64,000 bases of DNA from Onthophagus taurus (lineage: Eukaryota > Arthropoda > Insecta > Coleoptera > Scarabaeidae): NCBI RefSeq assembly GCF_036711975.1, contig NC_091967.1, forward strand, positions 1,922,001 to 1,986,000. Direction: 5' to 3'. Of this stretch, positions 56,041 to 64,000 are shown one piece after another. A program made the position numbers and the translations under genes. The stretch's first letter is position 1; every line of letters starts with the position of its first letter. A model generated the notes under the pieces. It was not told where the DNA came from. It did not search any database and saw nothing but the letters and a program-made list of their open reading frames with translations.

Positions 56041-57010
56041 AACTAAAACTAGAACTAACACTAGAAACTTTCGGGTTTTGCCGTGCGTCTTTTAATAAAA
56101 GGTTTGACGTTTCGGATGCCATGTTGCAACCTTCTTCAGAAACTGGTTCGAAGTGACGAGATCAAAAATCGGTTAACGCTAATTACAAGCTAATTAATAA
56201 CTAATTGCGTCGCGTCCGGTGTGAGGCGGGAAGAGGTCTTCGTGTTCACCACCATCTTCCATGTTCTGCTAAGTTCCCAGCCATCCTCTCTGTTAACGTT
56301 ATTTTTATGTCGGTGGATCTCTATGGCTTCTCTTGTCAGTCTTTGGTAGTATTTGTTGTCCCTAGCCAGCACCTTTGTTTGTTCGAAGTCTATTCGGTGC
56401 CCCTCTGCATGGCAATGTTCCGCAACCGCCGACTTCTGGATCTTCTTCAGCCTTACATCCCTCTCATGCTCCTTGATGCGGCACTCGACGTTGCGTCCAG
56501 TTTGGCCAACATAAACCTTCCCACAACTACACGATAGTCGATAGACTCCCGCTCGTTTTAATGGAGTTAGTTTGTCCTTATCTATCGGGAGTGTGTTCCG
56601 AATTTTGCTGACCGTGCCGTACCGCACTACGATGTCGTTCTTCTTGAGATGCCTAGCAATTCGTTCCGTTACACCTGAAACATAGGGAAGACAGATAAAT
56701 CCAAGTGGTTTTGTACTTACCGTGTCCTCTTTCTGCTTTCGCTGCTTGATGGCCTGGTTGATGTCCCTCGAAGTGTATCCATTCTTCTGCAGCACGCCTC
56801 GTAGAAAGTGTTGCTCCTTCTTCAAGTTCTCTCCTTCACATAGTCTCGCTGAAATAGTGTACGGATCACGGACCTCTTCTATTCGGGATAATAATGTGAA
56901 CATGCCTATAAATACCTGTTGGTATGGGTCTTCTTTCGGTATACACCAAGTTCTATATCTCCATTTGTCGTCCTGGTGACCAATACATCTAGGAAAGGTA
57001 GTTTTTTTTC
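56041..57010 (-). mobile_element. Penelope element (family A), 5'-truncated copy, minus strand
   Basis: The frame begins inside the RT at KKLPFLDVLVTRTTNGDIEL, shifts, and continues with GYTSRDINQAIKQRKQ, LGFICLPYVSGVTERIARHL and the GIY-YIG endonuclease: GVYRLSCSCGKVYVGQTGR, VECRIKEHERDVR, AVAEHCHAEGHRID. PLEs use this endonuclease with the RT for target-primed insertion. The 3' end holds a hammerhead motif and ends near 56041 in the CTAGTTCTAG-type motif. It is joined head to head with the next copy at about 57011. Confidence 0.88.
56102..56143 (-). ncRNA. Hammerhead ribozyme motif of Penelope family A
   Basis: Minus strand: stem I GTTT, core CTGAAGA, stem II GGTTGCAACATGGCATCC (one mismatch), core GAAA, stem III ACGT, cleavage base C, closing AAAC. 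Same motif at 58381 and 62130 in the sister copies. Confidence 0.75.
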
Positions 57011-57011
57011 G

Positions 57012-58505
57012 TATGTCAGGGATTCTACACATTTTGTGGAATCGGTAAAAGGTGTAAAGCTGGAGGCTGGGGATATGTTGGTAAGTTTCGATGTGGAATC
57101 CCTTTTTACTAGGGTACCAGTTAAGGATGCTGTAGAGGGTCTTCGCCGAAAACTCATTCCGGAGGGTTTACCAGAATACGTGCCAGATCTGGTGGAGTAT
57201 TGCTTATCGTCGACGTATTTCAGCTGGAAAGGAGAATTTTACGAGCAGTTCGAAGGGGCAGCCATGGGATCTCCACTATCGCCAGTTATAGCTAATTTCT
57301 ACATGGAATTATTCGAAGAGGACGCTTTGAAGAAGAGCCAGTGGAAACCAAAACTATGGCTACGATATGTGGATGACACGTTTGTGATATGGCAACATGG
57401 TCAAAAACGGCTCCAAGAGTTCTTGGATCACTTGAACTCTCAACATCCTATGATTAAGTTCACCATGGAAACAGAAACTGCCAAAAAACTACCTTTCCTA
57501 GATGTATTGGTCACCAGGACGACAAATGGAGATATAGAACTTGGTGTATACCGAAAGAAGACCCATACCAACAGGTATTTACAGGCATGTTCACATCATC
57601 ATCCCCAACAGAAGAGGTCCGTGATCCGTACATTATTTCAGCGAGACTATGTGAAGGAGAGAACTTGAAGAAGGAGCAACACTTTCTACGAGGCGTGCTG
57701 CAGAAGAATGGATACACTTCGAGGGACATCAACCAGGTCATCAAGCAGCGAAAGCAGAGGACACGGTAAGTACAAAACCACTTGGATTTATCTGTCTTCC
57801 CTATGTTTCAGGTGTAACGGAACGAATTGCTAGGCACCTCAAGAAGAACGACATCGTAGTGCGGTACGGCACGGTCAGCAAAATTCGGAACACACTCCCG
57901 ATAGCCAAGGACAAACTCACTCCATTAAAAGGAGCGGGAGTCTATCGACTATCGTGTAGTTGTGGGAAGGTTTATGTTGGCCAAACTGGACGCAACGTCG
58001 AGTGCCGCATCAAGGAGCATGAGAGGGATGTAAGGCTGAAGAAGATCCAGCAGTCGGCGGTTGCGGAACATTGCCATGCAGAGGGGCACCGAATAGACTT
58101 CGAACAAACAAAGGTGCTGGCTAGGGACAACAGATACTATCAAAGACTGACAAGAGAAGCCATAGAGATCCACCGACATAAAAATAACGTTAACAGAGAG
58201 GATGGCTGGGAGCTTAGCAGAACATGGAAGATGGTGGTGAACACGAAGACCTCTTCCCGCCTCACACCGGACGCGACGCAATTAGTTATTAAATAGTTTG
58301 TAATTAGCGTTAACTGATTATTAATTAGTTTTTCCGACTTATATATAGTTACCGATTTTTGATCTCGTCACTTCGAACCAGTTTCTGAAGAAGGTTGCAA
58401 CATGGCATCCGAAACGTCAAACCTTTTATTAAAAGACGCACGGCAAAACCCGAAAGTTTCTAGTGTTAGTTTTAGTTCTAATTTTAGTTTAATTCACACC
58501 GGCCG
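57012..58505 (+). mobile_element. Penelope element (family A), 5'-truncated copy, plus strand
   Basis: Starts within the RT at YVRDSTHFVESVKGVK, then SFDVESLFTRVPVKDAVEGL, AAMGSPLSPVIANFYMELFE, LRYVDDTFVIWQHGQKRLQ and KKLPFLDVLVTRTTNGDIEL, a frame break near 57600, then DIVVRYGT (about 57850) and the GIY-YIG block GVYRLSCSCGKVYVGQTGR through AVAEHCHAEGHRID to a stop at 58296. The 3' end with hammerhead matches the minus-strand copy exactly in layout. The N-terminal part before RT motif A is missing. Two frame lesions make the protein incomplete. Confidence 0.88.
58381..58422 (+). ncRNA. Hammerhead ribozyme motif of Penelope family A, plus copy
   Basis: Identical in order to 56102-56143 on the opposite strand: GTTT, CTGAAGA, stem II, GAAA, ACGT, C, AAAC. 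Core fully conserved. Confidence 0.75.
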
Positions 58506-59366
58506 TGAAAGCCTTCGTAATTTCCTTAATTATAATTTTTGTTAATTAGCCATAAATTTTTATTTGAAACGTTTTCTTGTTGCATCAATTAAATCGGAAC
58601 AGTTTTCTTGATTGTGGCCAAACTGCAAACATACTAAAGCACCGGTTGAGTGCAAAGCCGCATCTTTATCGTCCAATTATCACCGACGGCAACGTACCCG
58701 CGTAATTTCGTCATTATTAATGTTTATGGCTTTTAATATCGCGGATCGTGTCGTTTGTAACTACCGCTCGGTGTTAACATCGCGTGTACCCGAGGGGTAA
58801 ACTGCAAAACGCTTCTGTGTTTGCTTAAATGAGATGTTTGTCATTTATATTTTTTTGTTTATTTTTATGCCAGGAAGAGAAGAAAGAATTCTATTCTAAT
58901 AAAGTCTTAATAATTGATACATTTACAAATCTGCTTATCATTTCAGTGAGATTTTTTTTATTTAGTCTTACCATTAAAGTCAAAGTCCATGCCTCTCGTT
59001 AGTTTTTGGATCGCGTTACGATCTTTCCCTAATAGTCTTTTCCTCGCCCTCGTGTTCGCGCTTCTTGCCGCTAAATACAAAGAATGAAGCAAAAAGTCAA
59101 AAAGTCCAGCAAGGCGGTAAATTTGTGAAAAAAAAACGAGAAAAGTGAGAGGGGAACTGAGTCGTGAATTTGCCTAACGAACTGAAAAGAATACCCGGGC
59201 GCGTGGTGCAAAACGAGACCGGGTGGTTAATTCGCTTCGTTATTTTATAATTAGGGGTCACGAACTGCCACCGGGTCAGTATCGACTTGACCTCAAGGGA
59301 ATTGGTTCTACAAATGTTTATAGTATTTACAATAATCTATATTTTGCAAATTATGAATTCAATATA
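58506..59366. other. Spacer between Penelope dimer and mariner-like element
   Basis: Non-coding by eye. Moderately CG-rich stretches at 58640-58800 and 59030-59280. No gene or repeat end recognised. Confidence 0.35.
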
Positions 59367-59663
59367 CAGTGTGTCCCCGTAAGGTATAATTGACGATAAA
59401 TTTTTTAATTCAAATTCCATCTTTTGCAATGAAAGTCTGGTTGTCATAAAACGAAAAATAACCAAGTTTTATGTCAAATGTCCTCAAAGTACCAAAGTTA
59501 ACGCAAGAAGTTTGTTAACCGTTGCAGGTAAAGTGGTCTTTCTGAGTAATGTACAACAAAAGTTGATTAAGATAAAATGTGTGTTATGTTAAATTATAGC
59601 GATATACCGAATTTTATTAATTTAGGATATAAAAGCAAACTATAGATTTTGAAATCATAAGAT

Positions 59664-60800
59664 CAGTGTTGTTAAATACCCGGGTATTTATTTTTAAGGG
59701 TAAATATCCTGGATATATACCCGTGGGTATTTACCCAAGATATTTACCCAAAGTCACTTATCGACATACCAAACTTATTTATAACATCTACAAGAATGCT
59801 ACAATGACGGTAAAATTGCATGAAAGTGCTGAAGAGAGTAAAAGTAGTAAAGTACTGATTGTGAGCAAAACAAGGCGGGACACTGTTGAACTCAAATTGT
59901 TCATCACAGTCCTCAGAGTGCATTTAAACAACTGGATTGGACCCAAAAAGGCATAAACATTAATTGCAAATGCTTAAATAATTAGCGCTACGCGGACAAT
60001 ATAGTTCTTATATCGGATAGCCTTAGAGAGATTAAACTAATGATGAACGACTTAAAGGAGGTGTGTGCAAGAGTCGTGCTAAATATCAACAAGGAGAAAT
60101 CAATCAAATAATGAGATTGAGAGGGTTCACAGCTATGTATATCTTGGCTATGAGGTTCGTGTATCGAGAGATAATCAAACAAGCGAACTAAACAGAAGAA
60201 TCTTAGAGACATCTTCAAGAGAAAAGGCCAAGAAAGGCTTTCAATCAATGCTTGTTTCCGGTTATGACATAAGGCTCCGAAACTTTAACATTAACGGTAA
60301 CCACTGCCAGGAGGGTCCAAGTAGCGCAAAGATAGATGGAGAGGTCGATCCTGGGTCTAACTCTGAGGGATTACATACGAAATGAAGACCTATGAACAAG
60401 AACGGTCATGTGATGCGAATCAAGAATGAGCAGTGGACAAAACGGTTGCTCGAGTTGCAAGACCGCGAGCGAACAGACGAAGTGGACGTCAAAAGATTGA
60501 CCAACAATTGGATTCAAACAGCATAGAATAGGGAAGATCTATGTCCAACAATGGACGCAGAGGGCTGCTTGGTGATAATAATCATAATAACTTGATCTAA
60601 TCTAAATTACGGCAGATTCGTCTTTGATTGTTGACAATTCCTCGTCTTCCTCTTCATTTTTATTGGAATCGATATATTTTTACTGGTATCACTTTTATAC
60701 CCACTGTTTGGGTATTTACCCTGGGCCGGGGTAAATACCCGGATAAATACACATTTTAGAAATACCTACCCGCCAGGTATTTACCCAGCGCCCATCACTG
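59664..60800. mobile_element. Non-autonomous hAT-like element with GGGTATTTACCC repeats
   Basis: CATAAGAT at 59656-59663 and 60801-60808 is an exact 8-bp duplication. The ends read CAGTGTTG and, reversed, CAGTGATG. Both subterminal regions are packed with copies of GGGTAAATACC in both orientations (59678-59755 and 60700-60790). The interior is occupied by an RTE-like LINE fragment. Confidence 0.85.
59985..60592 (+). pseudogene. RTE-like LINE 3' fragment
   Basis: Peptides in shifting frames: SDSLREIKLMMNDLKEVCAR and LNINKEKS (end of the RT palm after the missing ADD motif), VHSYVYLGYEVRVSRDNQTS, then GHVMRIKNEQWTKRLLEL, VDVKRLTNNWIQTA and NREDLCPTMDAEGC. This order matches endonuclease-reverse transcriptases of RTE-like LINEs in insects. 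It ends in a short ATAATCAT-type tail. Many lesions; inactive. Confidence 0.65.
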
Positions 60801-60832
60801 CATAAGATTAACAAAACATTTTCGATCTAAAC

Positions 60833-61009
60833 CAGCGGTTCTTAAACTTATATCCTTGCGTACCACTAAGGCTGTTTTAAAAATCAGGTAGTACCACTGA
60901 ACAAAAAAAAAAACAATAATGATAATGCAAATATAAACTGTTTTGCGTACCACTTGAGAACTTCTCGCGTACCATCAGTGGTACGCGTACCATAGTTTGA
61001 GAACCACTG
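60833..61009. mobile_element. 177-bp hAT MITE with 8-bp target duplication
   Basis: ATCTAAAC at 60825-60832 and 61010-61017 flanks ends CAGCGGTTCTTAAACT and, reversed, CAGTGGTTCTCAAACTATGG, the classic hAT MITE terminus. Internal TACCACT and TACGCGTACC repeats are subterminal. No coding capacity. Confidence 0.92.
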
Positions 61010-61020
61010 ATCTAAACTAA

Positions 61021-61620
61021 ATTAACATAAAAGCTTATTCAATGATACCACCACCAACACTAATACATAATTCAGCCCTTTTCCGACATTGTTTATAACT
61101 TTTTCTAATATGGTCCGACGGAATTTCTCTAATAACAGTTTCAATTTTTTGTTTTAAACGGTCTAAACTGTTATTAAAATTTTCAGTGTACACTTTTTGT
61201 TTTACATAACCCCAAAAATAAAAATCCATAATAGATAAATCCGGACCAAGGTTTATAGAACATAAGGTTACCTCATTCCCTATGCCTCTGTAGTATCGAT
61301 TATTACCCCGCAAATTGACGTCACTGGTTCGATACAGTCAGAATAAAAGATAGCCTATACGTGCCTATGCTGAGGTACAGTCTATATAAAATATTTAAAT
61401 CTCGCATCGTGTTGTGTTGTTCATAGAACCAGCTACGTCACTGATCCACCTTACCTCTCAGAGGAGGAGAATCGGTATTGGGTAACCTTATGTTCTATAG
61501 ACCTTGAATCCGGACTTCTTGGCGGCCATGGTTACGGGCCATATCTACCAATCCATTTTTTTCCAAATAACGTATTTAACAACTTTCTAATTAAAATGGT
61601 CGAATGTGGGCCGCAACCTT
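61021..61620 (-). pseudogene. DUF4817-type transposase C-terminal half, split by a MITE
   Basis: From about 61620 leftward: CGPHSTILIRKLLNTLFGKK and WIGRYGP, a stop, PWPPRSPD (third Asp), then the MITE at 61247-61506. After it GPDLSIMDFYFWGYVKQKVY, RLKQKIETVIREIPSDHIRK and ELCISVGGGIIE complete the C-terminus. The second catalytic Asp is replaced by Gly in the CGPHS block. Inactive. Confidence 0.78.
61247..61506. mobile_element. 260-bp MITE with 9-bp target duplication
   Basis: AATCCGGAC at 61238-61246 and 61507-61515 is an exact 9-bp duplication of transposase coding sequence. Ends CAAGGTTTATAGAACATAAGG-type and its complement CCTTATGTTCTATAGACCTTG differ at one base. The interior has no coding capacity. 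Superfamily unknown; 9 bp would fit Mutator-like elements. Confidence 0.82.
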
Positions 61621-62064
61621 ATTGAAAATATAATTTATTGCGTTTTTCTAAATCCACCCCGTGAAGATAATTAAATAAACAATTTTCTAGTATTTACTGG
61701 CGTTTACAAGCTATGCGATAATGTGGATTACTCTTTGACTAGAATCGACAATTTGGTGATGTAACCACTCCATTAGTGGTGAATCATGCTTCGTCCGAAA
61801 ATATTATGTTTTTTAAAAAAGTTCTGCCTTTCAAAATTTTGTACCCAAGCCACAAACAATAATCTACTTTTGTTTTGCTTCATCACCTAATTCGATAGTG
61901 TGTTGATAGTGTTGAACTGTCCTTTTTCTTAACGACACCTCACCGTAATCCATTGCGTTCGTTACTGCAACAATCGACCCCGCATCATGTTCATCTAAAA
62001 GCTTTTTTCCTTCCTTTTATTTTCCACATAACCCGTTTCCGAAAATTTTGTAACAACTCTCTTC

Positions 62065-63073
62065 ATTAAACTAAGATTAGAACTAAAACTAGAAACTTTC
62101 GGGTTTTGCCGTGCGTCTTTTAATAAAAGGTTTGACGTTTCGGATGCCATGTTGCAACCTTCTTCAGAAACTGGTTCGAAGTGACGAGATCAAAAAATCG
62201 GTAACTCTCGTCCGGTGTGAGGCGGGAAGAGGTCTACGTGTTCACTACCATCTTCCATGTTCTGCTAAGCTCCCAGCCATCCTCTCTGTTGACGTTATTT
62301 TTATGTCGGTGAATCTCTATGGCTTCTCTTGTCAGTCTTTGGTAGTATCTGTTGTCCCTAGCCAGCACCTTTGTTTGTTCGAAGTCTATTCGGTGCCCCT
62401 CTGCATGGCAATGTTCCGCAACCGCCGACTGCTGGATCTTCTTCAGCCTTACATCCCTCTCATGCTCCTTGATGCGGCACTCGACGTTGCGTCCAGTTTG
62501 GCCAACATAAACCTTCCCACAACTACACGATAGTCGATAGACTCCCGCTCCTTTTAATGGAGTTAGTTTGTCCTTGGCACATCGGGAGTGTGTTCCGAAT
62601 TTTGCTGACCGTGCCACTACGATGTCGTTCTTCTTGAGATGCCTAGCAATTCGTTCCGTTACACCTGAAACATAGGGAAGACAGATAAATCCAAGTGGTT
62701 TTGTACTTACCGTGTCCTCTTCCTGTTTTCGCTGCTTGATTGCCTGGTTGATGTCCCTCGAAGTGTATCCATTCTTCTGCAGCACGCCTCGTAGAAAGTG
62801 TTGCTCCTTCTTCAAGTTCTCTCTTTCACATAGTCTCGCTGCTCGCTGAAATAATGTACGGATCACGGACCTCTTCTGTTGGGGATGATGATGTGAACAT
62901 GCCTGTAAATACCTGTTGGTATGGGTCTTCTTTCGGTATACACCAAGTCCTATATCTCCATTTGTCGTCCTGGTGACCAACACATCTAGGAAAGGTAGTT
63001 TTTTGGCAGTTTCTGTTTCCATGGTGAACTTAATCATAGGATGTTGAGAGTTCAAGTGATCCAAGAACTCTTA
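62065..63073 (-). mobile_element. Penelope element (family A), 5'-truncated copy, minus strand
   Basis: The minus frame 63064 to 62234 starts within the RT thumb: DHLNSQHPMIKFTMETETA, KKLPFLDVLVTRTTNGDI, GVYRKKTHTNRYLQACSHHH, then GYTSRDINQAIKQRKQEED and the GIY-YIG block GVYRLSCSCGKVYVGQTGR with AVAEHCHAEGHRIDFEQTK. Its 3' end has the hammerhead at 62130. It interrupts the mariner-like element just inside its right TIR. It stays open for 276 codons but lacks most of the RT. Confidence 0.88.
62130..62171 (-). ncRNA. Hammerhead ribozyme motif of Penelope family A, third copy
   Basis: Same motif as at 56102 and 58381: GTTT, CTGAAGA, stem II, GAAA, ACGT, C, AAAC on the minus strand, core intact. 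Confidence 0.75.
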
Positions 63074-63416
63074 CTCAACTTAGATCATTTGTTTTTATTG
63101 TAAAACGGAATATTAGAAAAAAGTTTTCAAGAAAAAGCTCATTTCTTCTTTTATATGCTAAATTAATAAAATTCGGCATATCGCTATAATTTAACATAAC
63201 AAACATTTTATTTTAATCAACTTTTGTTGTACATTGCTCAGAAAGACCACTTTACCTGCAACGGTTAACAAACTTCTTGCGTTAACTTTGGTACTTTGAG
63301 GATATTTGACATAAAACTTGGTTATATTTCGTTTTATGACATCCAGACTTTAATTGCAAAAGATGGAATTTGAATTCAAAAATTTATCGTCAATTATACC
63401 TTACGGGGACACACTG

Positions 63417-64000
63417 TAGAAGTCAGAAATAAGAAATATTCATAACATCAGGTTAAATCATATTTTTAAATGTTATGGAAATAACTCAAAACATTTTATA
63501 TCCAACATAATAATTTCCATATTCTTAAATTGTAGATTTTAAGCTTCAATTTGATCCATAAATCATCTCTTAATTTCTATGGTAAGTCGTTAGTTGTAAC
63601 ATTTTTAATTATTTAATAGCGTGACTTGGTAATATAAGAAACGTCATTTTCATTACATTTTATTTCCTTTACTAGCGCGTGTAATTTAAGTAAAATATAC
63701 GCCAATCCCTTCAAAAACAGCGCGCTTTAATGCGAATTCCGGCTGCACACAATGCAGAAAATTACCACAAGTATAGGGGAATACACGCAAGCGCCAGCGT
63801 GGAAAATTAATAAAAACCCGGAGAGACGTCATCGCCGCGGCGCACGACGCTGTGGACTTTTTACAATGTTTGTTCTCCGCCTGCCCGCTAATAACGATAA
63901 TAAAGATTGCGTAAAAATGCACAGAATTTAATTTAGAGATAATGCAGTTTAAATTCAAGCTTTACCGCTATTTGTTGACGGATTTACGACCGTAGTATGT
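63417..64000. other. Spacer to the window end
   Basis: AT-rich with a CG-richer block near 63770-63900. No coding sequence or repeat end recognised. Confidence 0.35.

Larger units (their letters stand above)
59367..63416 (-). mobile_element. Mariner-like element with ~280-bp TIRs hosting five insertions
   Basis: The ends CAGTGTGTCCCCGTAAGGTA at 59367 and its complement ending at 63416 are flanked by TA, and the inverted repeats run about 280 bp (59367-59655 and 63137-63416). The transposase relic is on the minus strand between about 61021 and 61620. Inserted in it are a hAT element (59664-60800) carrying an RTE-like fragment, a small hAT MITE, a 260-bp MITE inside the coding sequence, and a Penelope copy. 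Confidence 0.85.

Noticed and set aside
59666..59956. 96-codon frame starting MLLNTRVF
   Set aside because: Its first half is the GGGTATTTACCC repeat translated; it spans the hAT end and is not a gene.

Overview
This window looks like insect nuclear DNA, probably from a beetle, though the order is inferred rather than proven. It is AT-rich, its protein genes are split by introns with GT/AG borders, and their products match insect families. Four host genes can be read: a myosuppressin-type neuropeptide GPCR (5820-15139, +), the GARP tethering subunit Vps54 (20812-27832, +), a CFAP161-like axonemal protein (31105-32050, -) and the cell-fate determinant Numb (41869-50656, +). The splice joins given for the GPCR, Vps54 and Numb were checked for phase and restore continuous reading frames.

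Most of the rest is transposon, often nested. From left to right: fragments of two Penelope-like retroelements (PLEs) fused end to end and a hAT relic (1-3180); a nearly whole DUF4817-type mariner-like element with ~135-bp inverted repeats (3297-4972); the GPCR gene, whose 8.1-kb intron holds a foldback element with a pogo/Tigger-type transposase, itself split by a 2.2-kb long-TIR element; then a PLE/LINE mosaic (15.9-19.4 kb) with an R1-like reverse transcriptase. Vps54 intron 1 holds a broken mariner-like element carrying a tRNA-derived SINE with a perfect 14-bp target duplication. A piggyBac element (28340-31044) sits between Vps54 and CFAP161. Two PIF/Harbinger elements (32352-34704, 36529-38164) and a Ty3/gypsy fragment split by a MITE follow. 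The large Numb intron 2 carries a mariner-like element interrupted by a foldback element with a 9-bp target duplication, another foldback element, and a second copy of the 2.2-kb long-TIR element.

The right end (52-64 kb) holds a 2.3-kb foldback with an internal direct duplication, a head-to-head inverted dimer of 5'-truncated Penelope elements (56041-58505), and a ~4-kb mariner-like element (59367-63416) containing at least five later insertions.

The most interesting signal is a series of eight hammerhead-ribozyme-like motifs (CUGANGA, stem II, GAAA, very short stem III, closing stem I) on PLE ends or PLE-like repeats at 15894, 46101, 48674, 52672, 54902, 56102, 58381 and 62130. One inverted pair flanks a DNA transposon and one of its members has lost the catalytic G of GAAA. 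Hammerheads in PLEs are known; this arrangement in inverted and solitary copies deserves a check. No clearly new multi-gene system was found.
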